A stretch of DNA of 64,000 nucleotides, taken from positions 901,834 to 965,833 of the forward strand of contig JAJEKV010000053.1 in assembly GCA_021234155.1 (NCBI GenBank), read 5' to 3'. The position numbers were made by a program, and so were the translations under genes. The notes under the pieces are model-generated. The model saw only the letters and a list, made by a program, of their open reading frames with translations. It was not told where the DNA came from and ran no database searches. Position 1 is the first letter of the stretch. Each line of letters begins with the position of its first letter. This DNA is from Isoetes taiwanensis (Eukaryota; Streptophyta; Lycopodiopsida; Isoetales; Isoetaceae). This document shows, one piece after another, positions 31,831 to 41,725 of the stretch.

Positions 31831-34340
31831 TTTCGTCTTCTGCTCTCCGCCCCAGGCTTCTCACATCCGCTCTTCCGGTTCCTTCCGAGGCTCTTTCGCC
31901 ATGGCCGCTCCACCAAAATTCCCTCAACTTCAAGCCTCTCGCTCCCGCGGGATCCGGCTCTTTTGAGTCGGTGACTTTCTCAACACCCACCTTTCGAGAT
32001 GCCCTAGCAGGGCCAAGTCGTGCCGTGGCGGAATGCCATGGGCTTTATGCATTCTCCACCCAAGACCTCCCGCACGAAAACCGAGTAACCGGGGCGGTTT
32101 TGTCGTCATATGGTCAACAGGGAAGGATACACCACTGGCCGATCGTCGGACCACCATTTTGCTTACTCCGGTCGCTCCATTTCGTATTCCAAATTCCTCT
32201 TACCGGACACCTTCTTTATCTTGGGCTGCCTTTTACAGACCGGGATGTCTCTCAAGATATGCGCAGACTCCTTATCAAGCAAACATCCATCGACTCACCA
32301 ACATTGCAAAGACCCACGATACTTTTTATAAAGTTTACGTGGCGAAAATTCTATGGGTATTCCATCAAGAATACCCATATCAATAAACAATTTTATAACA
32401 TTGTCATTATGGCCATCCATTTCCCTCATCCTATTGATTGGCCACAAATTATGTTCCTCCGACTTCTCCATGAAGTTGATCGCATCCGTGCAGCACCTTC
32501 TTCTGGCTTTGACACTGCTGTAGGTGCTCACCTCCAGGCCATCATCCGTCATTATATCCCTATCGTCAGTCCAGGGTCCCCCTCTACTTCTCATGCCTCC
32601 ACTCATCAAACCTTCCATTCCCTTCCCAAAATCCAACAGGCTGAGACTTCACGCCCTCCTCTTTCTCCTGGTCATGCTCAAAATCAAGACAAACCTATTT
32701 CTGTTTCCTCTTCATCCACGGAAACCACGCCCTCCACTTCTCATCATGTTTCTCAGACGTCACAGACCAATCACCAACAGGGCCCCGCACCTCCACCTTC
32801 TCGACAGGTCCTGTATCAATACCAGCAAGATGTCCAAGCCGTTGTCCTCAAACTCCAGGACTCGCAAGAAGTCTTCATGAATGGTGTTCAAGCCTACATG
32901 GAGGCCACGGAAGCAGTTCACAGGGATCTCCAAGCTGCCACCATGCAAGTTCAAACCCTGGAAGAAAAACTTCAACAGAAGCACGAGGCTCTTTTACAGG
33001 CCCGTGAAGCTCTCAAGATTGCCCAAGACCAGACAAGCCTGCTTGCTGATCAACAGGCTCAATTACAATCCACCATTCAAGAATCACACTGCAAAATCAG
33101 GTCACATCTCTTCGACTCACCACGAATAACGTAAACAAAAAATAATTGATGATATAGATTGCCACGCCGCTGCAGATACTCACGGGCAATCGGTTTCACA
33201 GGCACGCTCTCTCCACAGACGATTCGTGGATCAATCATGTCTCCCGCTCGAAAAGGATAATCAGATCCGCGACCTGGAAAATCAACTCCAGCAAGCTGTT
33301 CAATCCGCAGAAGCCGCCCAAAATCAACAAGAGGCATATATTGATATTGCTCTCCGCATTCCTACAGACTTCTGTACCCCTTCCAGTTATCTCGATTATG
33401 TGGTTGCCCGACGCCACCTTTTTTCTTCTCAAGTGGTACGTGGCAAGTCGGGGTTAATGGCGACCCACAGGCGGCGGATTTTCTCAGGATCTGGCCGGAC
33501 CTTTCCATTGAAGACAAAGGCTTGCTCTGTGCTCTACTAGTCTTTGATCAAATCCACTGTGAGGATTCCGATTTGATCACCTTCCGAGTTGTTCAGCCAA
33601 TGGCGTATATTTTTCATGATTTTTATCCGGCCGACACACAAGATAAATTCAGAGATGAGGCCCCATCGCATTTTTCAAGGCAACCCCATGCTCACCGGGT
33701 TGTTGTTGGACACCAACCCGTATTTACAGGATCATGATCGGGTCTCACACTCTTGGCACGGAAAGTACATGCCTGAGCTTGCTCATCACTTACCTCTGTG
33801 GCAAGCAGAAACGCTGGAACAGGTGCGGAAGAATCTAGCCCATCCTGAGGATCTTCTGTTTGCACAAATTTATATGCAAAGACTTGGGAGGCTGCGCCTC
33901 TTCTCGGACAGCAAGACTATACCCACGGGTTGGGTTAATCCTCCCGTTTATACCATGCTCTCAGCTCGATTGGGATCGGTGGTGTCGCGGCACTGATCGT
34001 GACCTTGTTCGTGAATTCCGGAGCCGCCCAAAGAACCCACACCAACCGGTCTTGCTATCTCTCCATATGCTTCCTTGGGTGCACCCCGCGCATCCGGATA
34101 TCTCACCGCAGATTACGTCTTTCTTTTTGGAATAAATTTATGGAAGGCCACTGATTGGTCCCCCGCTCAGATCTCTCTATGGATCTTCTTGGGATACAAG
34201 TTTTGTTCGGACGCTCTAATTGGGAGGATGGTGCAACCTTAGAGCACACGAACAATTGATCTTCCTCCCCAATGAGCGAACGCGGTTGGCGACGCCCACT
34301 CATGCCGTCCCACGGACTTGATCTCTGCTGACACATGCCG
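31831..34340 (+). pseudogene. Third ORF of element A (after pol)
   Basis: A 454-residue open frame (31770-33134) covers most of the N-terminal half. It holds INKQFYNIVIM and LIDWP-like IDWPQIMFLRLLHEVD (about 32380-32480), a pattern seen in plant transposon-associated third ORFs. A Ser/Thr/Pro-rich linker follows (about 32570-32800), then a coiled coil rich in Gln, Glu and Leu (VQTLEEKLQQKHEALLQARE, about 32950-33010). A second coiled coil at about 33260-33340 and TLEQVRKNLAHPEDLLFAQI (about 33810) follow after shifts. The matching region is in element C. No clear membrane segment is seen. Role unknown. Confidence 0.65.
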
Positions 34341-34749
34341 CCACCTCCAGGATCCTCAGTTCATCGTAAAGCAGGTTTTGTGCTTTTAAAGTGCCTCCCC
34401 GTTAAGTTCTCTAAATCGTATTTAATCTATCTTTTATTGCAACCCTAATACCCTGTCGATTGTTTTCGGTCTTCGAACTTGCCTTCTCATAGAATGCCAA
34501 GATGTCCCTCGGAAGGCACACCATGCCTTGGAAGAAATGGTGCATTCAGTTTTCTCATGGACGCTCTTCCCGCCATCGTCCTCAACACTCCGGGATCCGA
34601 AGCTCTCCAGCACGCCAAGATCTCATTGGGAACTATCATAATGGCCCCGGGCCCTCATTCTCGCGAGGATGAATTTTTTCTTGGGTTCCAGCCCTCCCGA
34701 AACAAGTTCCCCTTTTTCTTCACAACCGAAAGTGTCGTTTGGCTGGGAG
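34341..34749 (+). other. 3' untranslated part of element A
   Basis: Sequence between the third ORF and the 3' LTR. It matches the corresponding part of element C (21574-21900, reversed), including an ACCTCATAGGCA-like block. The last bases, GGCTGGGAG, are a weak polypurine tract. Confidence 0.55.
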
Positions 34750-35354
34750 TGTTAGTCCCTGTGACATCCCGATGGCGGACTATTCATGCACAATGACGGA
34801 CCAGGTCAAAGACAAGGATCCACAATCAGGTGTAGGTCGGTCGCCAAAGGCCCATAGAAGGCCAATGAAGACCACCAAGCCAGACCACACACGAAAGGCC
34901 ACCGGACACGAAAGAGGTCGAGAGCGAAAAGTGACGGGCCGCCACCGCCGGCCGGCGTCGGTGACCGGGCACCTCAAGAGGCACGCCAAATTCCCCGCAA
35001 ATCGGGCGCCTGTGAGTCTAAGTGAACCGAGAATTGATGAGAGTCTATATAGTGGGCCAAAGGCCATTGTACTATATATATGAGTAGAGCTAGCCTTACG
35101 GGCTAGATGAGTTTTTGGTCTTATCTCACTTCTGTTTCCTCTCGATTGCGGGAGCTCATGTATCATCATTGATATCAAAGAGTTTTGTTCTCATCATTGT
35201 GTTCTTATTGTGTTCTTTTGTTCTCTCTCTTCTCCTTTTCTCTTGTTTCTTTTTGCAATCCCCGCGGATACGCCTGGCATCGGATTCTCTGTTTGATCCA
35301 CGGTCCTCATAGTGGTCTGTCTTGCGGGAGTTCCCAGAACCCAGACCCCAAACA
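34750..35354 (+). repeat. 3' LTR of element A
   Basis: 605 bp, TGTTAGTCC...CCCCAAACA, followed by the target duplication GAATT (35355-35359). It is homologous to 9927-10534 along its full length. Confidence 0.9.
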
Positions 35355-35475
35355 GAATTTGAATATGGTTTCTCTGCAGAACACTAGTGCCCAAGTCCAT
35401 AGTTGACATATTTGGGTACAAAATGAAGAAGTCTTTCAAGCAGAGTCACTAGGGCTTGTGGTTGTGAGGTGCATT
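35355..35475 (-). pseudogene. Copia integrase-region remnant, right of element A
   Basis: GAATTTGAATAT...CTAGTGCCCAAGTCCATAGTTGAC continues the block at 9805-9926. The same sequence without an insertion is at 50403-50475. Confidence 0.7.
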
Positions 35476-35678
35476 TGGTTAGGTATTTGAACTTGTATAT
35501 TATTCAAGAGGAAGCATTGTTGAATCTTATTTGATGGTGCAATCCGTAAAACCTTGTCCATGAGGTTCAAGATGACATTTGAGACAGAAGGCTCCCTGCA
35601 GATTAGAAGGTACATCTCCTATCTACCATTAAACCTTATGTTATATATAGGCAATGCTTTCATATGCTTCAAGTCACT

Positions 35679-35766
35679 TGTAGATGTTTAGAATGCTTGA
35701 TGCACCTAGTTCAGAACAAACGATGACAATTTGAGCATTGGTTCTCATAAAGCTAACTTATATACT
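35679..35766. repeat. Direct repeat, right copy (partner 8868-8955)
   Basis: The right member of the 85-bp direct repeat described at 8868, with a few substitutions. Confidence 0.7.
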
Positions 35767-35792
35767 TAACAGTCCCCGATGCATTTTAAAGC

Positions 35793-35849
35793 ATTCCTCT
35801 TCCTCTTCCTCTTCCTCTTCCTCTTCCTCTTCCTCTTCCTCTTCCTCTC
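35793..35849. repeat. (CTTCCT)n microsatellite
   Basis: About nine perfect copies of the hexamer CTTCCT. Confidence 0.95.
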
Positions 35850-35920
35850 AACCACTATAGTGGCCTACAATAATAGACTACTATATGATAATGTCTTGCC
35901 ATGTGTATGACATCAATGTG

Positions 35921-36337
35921 ATGTGATCTAGTGTATATATAGTATCATTAATGTGATAGGTCCAATCCAACATATCATCTATGTTACAAATAGAAGACCT
36001 ACTATAGCTACTGCTATTGTTTGGTTACATTCACAACTAGTGGACGCACTCATAGGTAACTAGATAGATGGAGAAAAACTAAGAGTGTGTTTGAGGGTGA
36101 TATTCCTCTCATGGAGGCAATGTGGATAGATGTGATCTAGTGTATATATAGTATCATTAATGTGATAGGTCCAATCCAACATATCATCTATGTTACAAAT
36201 AGAAGACCTACTATAGCTATTGCTATTGTTTGGTTACATTCACAACTAGTGGATGCACTCATAGGTAAATAGATAGATGGAGAAAAACTAAGAGTGTGTT
36301 TGAGGGTGATATTCTCCTCATGGAGGCAATGTGGAGG
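35921..36337. repeat. Tandem duplication, 2 x about 209 bp
   Basis: The unit starting ATGTGATCTAGTGTATATAT at 35921 is repeated from 36130 with only a handful of differences. Both units share TAGGTCCAATCCAACATATC and AGATGGAGAAAAACTAAGAG. The near identity implies a recent event in otherwise decayed DNA. No gene is visible inside. Confidence 0.9.
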
Positions 36338-37006
36338 ACGTATATTAAATAGAGTCAATCTACAAATTCACAATTGTGGTGATGGATTTGCATACTTCAA
36401 CTAGGTTTGGGACAGTGTAGTGTCATACTTACATACGGTTTTTACGACAAGACATCATATAACGTGCTTCGAGAGATTTAAAGTACCTAAAGAAAATTGG
36501 TACATTAAAGTTCAAAGGTAACGATATGTACCATACCCGTGATAAAAATGTAACAAGACCTTTGAAAATGTAAAGCACCTTACACAAACGCAGTGCCTTC
36601 TAAAAACTTAACGATCCCCCCATAGGCGAAAGATGCATAAAAACGCTCGTACGTATTGTCCCGGTATAGTGAGTACTCAAAGGTTACATATGCATACGTA
36701 ACCTACATTGGTCATGCCTTTTCTTGGTTCAGGACGGGGTCTTTTTCAATTATTTTAGAAGCATTGTGGAATGGTGTTATTGTTGCTCTGTACATGGAGG
36801 TGGTACTAAACAAAATCTTTAAGCAATTTGCTATGGTGTATTCACATTTTGGATGTGCAAGAGGAAGAACTAATCAAACATACAAGAGTTTCCTATAAGA
36901 GATGCCTAAATATTCATCTTCATCTAACTATATAATGTTGTTTCACTTTTTGTTTTTATTTCTCGAAATATTTTTCTGTCTTGATAAAGATTTAGGAGGC
37001 GACGCA
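36338..37006. other. AT-rich DNA left of element D, no recognised gene
   Basis: An 80-residue frame at 36656-36898 has no family motif that I recognise and no neighbours to support it. The stretch ends at the 5' LTR of element D. Confidence 0.4.
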
Positions 37007-38892
37007 TGTGACGTTCCAGGATAATATACGGCATGAATACGTATATTATACCGACACGTCACTAGTACATGTCGACTTAGACGACATGTACGCATCGACC
37101 ATAAAAGGGTAGTACCCTAGGGTACAACCTTGTGACCGATTATATTGCATATGCTAAGACCACATGTGAATATAATATCCTTTTGCCATGTGGCAATAGC
37201 CCATTAACCAATCGGGCCCCACTCTAAAGTCGACAGATAAGGCATAAACCCAAAAGGAAACCCTTTCAGCTCCCAAACCCCATAGGTCGGATTGGAGCAA
37301 GAAGGACGATTTCTCGCAAGGAACAAGAAAGGTAGGAACCGACATTCCTTAGTAAAGAGCACCATCCAAGCCAAAGAATCTTAGATTCAGCAAAGATGGA
37401 CGCCTTCGAGAGGAGGGAGCCAAAGCCAAGAAGCCTGCTTAGTGATTGATCCGATAGTTAGATCCCCAGCCCTCATTCCATAGGGATTAGTGTTCATTCT
37501 TGGCTATAGAAAGACCCCTACAGCCCTTAAGAATGATAGATACTAACAAAGGAACCTAACCATGCATGATTAGGTAGATTAGAATAGATGTGCATTCTAT
37601 TGTTTCAGCCTGATGTGATGTTATTGTGACATTCTATGCCCCACCTTTGTAGTGGAAGGGGGTAGAGACCCGTGAGCCCAAGTAGTGTGGCGACTCATAG
37701 TTTTAGCCCATTAATTCCCACTATCATGGGTTCGCGGCATAGGAGCTGGCCTCGGTCTGAAGCAATGGGCGTGACCGGCCGGACAAGGGGAGGGCTTGTC
37801 TATTCACTTGACGGCTACCGGGCGCGGTAAAGACGGCCGGGAACGCTAGAGCTAGGCCCACACCCCGCACCGCTGGAGAGGGCAGTGTGGTGTATGGGTC
37901 ACACTTGTAGGGTGATGCGCCGCATTCCAAAGGAGTTTAAGTCAGACACGCAGCAAGGCTCTCTACCGCCTGCGGGTAGATGAACCTTCGAGGAGAGAGA
38001 TTCCTCCCGCCTCATTGGGACCGGGGAGATGCAACCCAGGGTAGTAGCCCCTCGGCTATTCAATCTCGACAAGCTACGGTCAGTCTACACTTTTCACCTT
38101 ATTCAGACATAGTAAGTATGCAATGTGGAGGGGCTGATGGAGGGACTACCCAACGGCCACAGCCTTTGCCACCAAACTACTGCCATGAATTAAATGCAGA
38201 TTGTTCTCACGGAGACCCCAAGTCGTCGGTCACTCCATGAGTCGAGCCCGGTAGGATCTTCCCCATGTTAGCGTTGTTGTAATCGGTGTGTGATGCGCCT
38301 ACGGTGGATATGGTGGACCACCCTTCGAGGTGGGTATATTATTATTGTGTGATGCTATGTGCTCATGTTCGTTTACACCCGTTGCTGTTGTGGTCGGGAG
38401 AGAGACGGGATGAATGACCGCCCATTCTTCCCTTCGGGTTCTTGCCACCATCGAGGGGCCCGATGCTAGGTGGACGGCCTCACATCACCGGCAGATGCTG
38501 GTTTGAGGGATGATCTCCAGTTTTGGCACGATCGGGGGCATCGTGATATGAGCCGAACGCACAATGGTATCGAGCACAGGTAGGATCTTCCCATGTTATG
38601 TTGTTGTACCGATGTGTGATGCAGCTACGGTGATATGGTGGACCACCCTTCAGGTGGGTATATATTATTATTGTGATGCTATGTGCTCAAAGCGTGTTTG
38701 CTTTTAATGCGCCCGCTACTAGGTCGATCCCAGGGAGACGGGATGAATGACACGCCCATTCTTCCCCGCCGGTTCTTGGCCACCATCGAGGGCCCGATGC
38801 TAGGTGGACCTCACATCGCCGCGATCTTTGGTTTGAGGGATGATCTCCGCTTGTATAATGATCGGGCATCGTGATATGAGCCGGGCTTCACA
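37007..38892 (+). repeat. 5' LTR of element D
   Basis: Starts TGTGACGTTCC and ends TTCACA one base before the primer site. It aligns with 48545-50095. It is longer than the 3' LTR because about 320 bp near its end is duplicated (38250-38575 and 38577-38892). Shared landmarks are GGGTAGTACCCTAGGGTACA (37108), GTGACATTCTATGCC (37627) and GGTATATTATTATT (about 38331). Confidence 0.88.
38250..38892 (+). repeat. Tandem duplication of the LTR end in element D
   Basis: The block starting TAGGATCTTCCC and running to the CAATGGTATCGAGC primer junction occurs twice in tandem. The first copy includes its own primer-site sequence at 38562. The duplication therefore crosses the LTR/internal boundary, as expected from template switching during reverse transcription or unequal exchange. 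Confidence 0.8.
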
Positions 38893-38893
38893 A

Positions 38894-38904
38894 TGGTATC
38901 GAGC
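38894..38904 (+). promoter_or_regulatory. Primer-binding site of element D
   Basis: TGGTATCGAGC, matching the initiator tRNA-Met site TGGTATCAGAGC less one A. It lies one base after the LTR. Confidence 0.7.
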
Positions 38905-39144
38905 TTTGATCTGGCGCACCAGGGATCGAGCACCGACCGGAACCCTATAGGGACTAACTCATCTAGACATTCCGCCTTGAGATAAAAGCCAAGCACAAAC
39001 CTCGAGAAGCGGAAAATTTTTCTCCCGGTAGAGAGAGATAGTAATTACCTAAGATTAAGATAAGAGAAACATAGGTAAGATAGAACAAACAATCAAATAG
39101 CAATCCTAAAGACCCTACTAAATTTTAAGCACTTTTGGCCAACC

Positions 39145-39214
39145 GACTCCAAGAGGCGCCCGGAGCATGTTAGGGTTCAGACCCTAATGGCCCTCACAAG
39201 ACTCTTAGAGTATC
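39145..39214. repeat. Nested-palindrome hairpin D-1
   Basis: Outer arms GACTCCAAGAG and CTCTTAGAGTATC; inner arms TTAGGGT and ACCCTAA. First of three upstream of the H3-like gene. Confidence 0.75.
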
Positions 39215-39363
39215 GCCACCCCATATGAACCCTAGAACTTGACCTTGGGACTCCAAATGGTAAGATAAAAGATGAAATCAAAAAAAAAAAAAGCTCCAAA
39301 TAGCTAGAATTGTATGTTAAAACATCTAAAAAACATTAATACAAGTCACTTTTGAATACAGCC

Positions 39364-39428
39364 GACAAGAGTAGCGCCAGAGCATAGTTAGGTCCCACCT
39401 AACACCCCTCCCCAAGACTCTTAGAGTC
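39364..39428. repeat. Nested-palindrome hairpin D-2
   Basis: GACAAGAGT...GACTCTTAGAGTC with inner arms TTAGGT and ACCTAA. It starts 219 bp after D-1. Confidence 0.8.
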
Positions 39429-39567
39429 ATCCCAAAAGTGACCCTTAAAATTGATTATAAATTAATAAAGGGTCAAAGTAATGATAGGATCTTGCTTAAA
39501 ATGCTTAAATTAGTGAGTAACAAAGATAAATAGTGTAAATTGGGGTGTTGGGCAGCAGAAGGTCGAC

Positions 39568-39635
39568 GACTCCAAGAGCGGCTAAGAGAGCATAGTTAGG
39601 TCCCAACCTAACACCCTCCCAGCACTTTTAGAGCT
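39568..39635. repeat. Nested-palindrome hairpin D-3
   Basis: GACTCCAAGAG...CTTTTAGAGCT with intact inner arms TTAGGT and ACCTAA. It starts 204 bp after D-2 and lies about 106 bp before a weak TATA-like CTAAATTA. Confidence 0.8.
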
Positions 39636-39852
39636 ATTCAAGAAGCAGCACCAAACAAGACCCCATTTCCCCAACATGTGGAGACTTTGCCAAAAAACCA
39701 GGAGAAGACTAAAATGATTCAAACCCTAAAAATCCAACCCTAAATTACGGGACATAGGGCTCATTTTTTAGGTTTTCTCCGGCTCTGCTTCCCGCGAGCT
39801 CCTTCAGATTAGCCCGATCTTTTACCGCCCAAATCGGACGCCGCCGCATTAA

Positions 39853-41036
39853 ATGGTTAGAGGACAAACAAACGCCCCAAACCAAAAAGAAGGACGATAG
39901 GCCCAACAAGTGCTCATGACTGAACGGCTCAAAGATGCCGATTACAACCGAATCGACATGGAGCCCAGGTAGGCAGGAATTTGGGAGAAGAAAGGAAAGA
40001 AAAGGCAAAAGAGGAAAGAAGAAAAGGCAAAGAAGAAAGAGGAAAAGGCAAAAGAAGAGAAGAAAGAGCCAAAGAGGAAGGAGGAGAAAGCGAGAAGTGG
40101 GGCGATGAGGAGGTTGGTGAACGAAGAAGGCGACCAATGGGGGGAACAAAGAACCAAGAACAGAGGACCTCGACCCCAAAGGAAAAAGGGTAATGACTCA
40201 AGAACCCCGAATAAGAAGAGAAGAACCCCGGTCGTCGGCGAACTATAAAACAGAGCCAACCGGAAGCAGAACAACCCCCAACCTCGTTTGGGAGACTGAT
40301 GATATAGCGGACCTTTGGAGGAGGCTTTTAATGTGAGAAACTTCACGTTAAAACCTAACCCACCCCCGATGCGACATGAAATGAGGAGAAGAGCCAATCC
40401 TAACTCCAAACGCGAATGAGACGCAGTTAAACCCCGCCAAGTTCCCCCACCATTTTGGAATGGCAAGAAGCAAGGAACCGATGCAGAAAGCAAACTGAAA
40501 GAAAGCAACCAAAATCTTGGGACTCGCATAACCTTAGGGGCCAGAGAGGAGGTACAAGAAAGAATTGGCAGATTACAAAGTATACAAGAAGATGCACGAA
40601 GACCACGTAGAGCCTATTACCGAAGGCAAACAGTGGTCAAACTGCCGCATGAGGGAGGCCAACCCGAAGCATTCCAGCTCAAACCCCGCCAGAACTGCAA
40701 CCCCCCAAGAAGCCTATGGTGAGATCCCAAGACTCCCCTTTTGCGAGCCGCGGGAAATCAAAACACTTCCAAAGGAGCTACGGATTCCTCATCCCGAAGA
40801 GCAGCATTCAGTAGGTTTGTCCCAGAAATCTGTGGGAGTTCGATCCCAACAAGCTTAGTAACAACTATTATGTTACTCATGCATTTAAGAAGCAGCAGAG
40901 ATGGAGGTTGTGCAAACTTCAAGATTCATTAGCATGCTCTCCATGCAAAAGAGTCACCCTTCGCCCAAAGGATATGAAACTCAAGCTAAGTACATCAAGG
41001 GAAGGACTAATAGAAGGGAAATTACTTTTTTTGTAA
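39853..41036 (+). pseudogene. Element D gene 1: histone H3-like protein
   Basis: The ATG at 39853 aligns base by base, with small indels, to the MARTKQTA start of element E. A Lys/Glu-rich repeat region follows (about 39980-40100), matching the charged linker of E. ADYKVYKKMHEDH (about 40567) matches the KVYERK segment of E. The histone fold is present in shifted frames: PREIK (about 40750); GFLIPKSS (about 40783); FSRFVPEI, matching alpha-1 PFARLVREV (about 40807); MLLMH (about 40869); and CKRVTLRPKDMKL (40944-40982), matching H3 AKRVTIMPKDIQL. The stop is at 41036. At least four frame changes make it a pseudogene as written. It lies between the 5' LTR and gag, downstream of three hairpins. 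Independent decay from E, with the same architecture, shows that the gene belongs to the family. Confidence 0.8.
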
Positions 41037-41151
41037 CTCAATGGGATTATATCGATGTATAAAATTTTGAATAATAAAACATATAGTTGTTTAAGAATGT
41101 ACATTCATTAGGCACGATAGTTTTTGGAGCAATTGGAGTAATTTCATTAAT

Positions 41152-41216
41152 GACTCCAAGAGTGCTTTGAGCATAGTTAGGTCCCCAACCTAACCCCCTC
41201 CTCGACTCTTAGAGTC
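41152..41216. repeat. Nested-palindrome hairpin D-4
   Basis: GACTCCAAGAGT and ACTCTTAGAGTC outer arms (11 of 12 pairs), inner arms TTAGGT and ACCTAA. First of two between gene 1 and gene 2. Confidence 0.85.
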
Positions 41217-41359
41217 ATCCAGCCAACTAACTCCCTTGATTGACTTTATTTGTTCAAAACGTGGTAAATAAAAAGAAGAATCTGCATTTAAGAAGACAAA
41301 GTAATAGGAATTACCCCTTCCAAAGACAATTTTGCAGCCATTTGACACAAATATGAAGC

Positions 41360-41427
41360 GACTCCAAGAGTGCTGCCAGAGCACACTCTAGGTCCCAACC
41401 TAACACCCCCCACAGACTCTTAGAGTC
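41360..41427. repeat. Nested-palindrome hairpin D-5
   Basis: Same outer arms as D-4, GACTCCAAGAGT and ACTCTTAGAGTC. It starts 208 bp after D-4 and 183 bp before the gene 2 TATA box. Confidence 0.85.
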
Positions 41428-41609
41428 AGCCCAAACTTCCAAGTTCATAACTTGAGCTAGACATACCCAAATCGACCAAAATTTGTTGCATTAGAACCCT
41501 AAGACTATAGGCAAGCCACTTTGAGCCTCAAGTTAACCAAGAAACATTAGCCTTCATCCCAAATGGCAGGAGTTTTAGAAACCCTAAAATTTTTTGGGGC
41601 ATAAATTCC

Positions 41610-41617
41610 TATATATA
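41610..41617 (+). promoter_or_regulatory. TATA box of element D gene 2
   Basis: TATATATA, 116 bp upstream of the gene 2 ATG. The distance in element E is 113 bp. Confidence 0.65.
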
Positions 41618-41725
41618 CGCGATAACCCCTAAACCTCAACCACGTAACTGCTCCGCAATTGAAGCTGATCTTCCAGCTTACTCGGCGCCCCATTTCGGTT
41701 TGACATCGGGAAGACGCTCTTCGCC

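Larger units (their letters stand above)
9927..35354 (+). mobile_element. Element A: Athila/Tat-like Ty3/gypsy retrotransposon, host of nested insertions
   Basis: LTRs at 9927-10534 and 34750-35354, each starting TGTTAGTC and ending CCCCAAACA. They are flanked by a perfect 5-bp target duplication GAATT (9922-9926 and 35355-35359). Between them lie gag, protease, reverse transcriptase, RNase H, integrase and a third ORF, all on the plus strand. Element B is inserted in the reverse transcriptase and element C in the integrase. Without these the element is about 9.6 kb. The reverse transcriptase DDFS motif and the ORF after pol resemble the Athila/Tat branch. The integrase C-terminus and following spacer (about 1 kb, present in C) are deleted here. 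Confidence 0.9.

Noticed and set aside
31831..34340. Third ORF as a retroviral-type envelope
   Set aside because: No convincing signal peptide, fusion peptide or transmembrane anchor; the visible features are coiled coils and low-complexity linkers.
37002..37006. Target duplication of element D
   Set aside because: The left flank reads ACGCA and similar letters occur near 50085-50110, but the 3' LTR end is degraded and no exact match can be fixed.
39741..39748. TATA box of element D gene 1
   Set aside because: CTAAATTA lies at the expected distance from hairpin D-3 and from the ATG, but it is too degenerate to list as a feature.
39745..40529. Minus-strand Leu/Phe/Ser-rich frames resembling membrane proteins
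   Set aside because: They are the antisense of the K/E-rich linker of gene 1 in element D; A/G-rich codons read backward give Phe/Leu/Ser.
39145..41427. CRISPR array
   Set aside because: Five palindromic repeats with about 140-bp gaps, one gap of 1.5 kb, in plant retrotransposon DNA, with no cas genes. Spacing and context do not fit.
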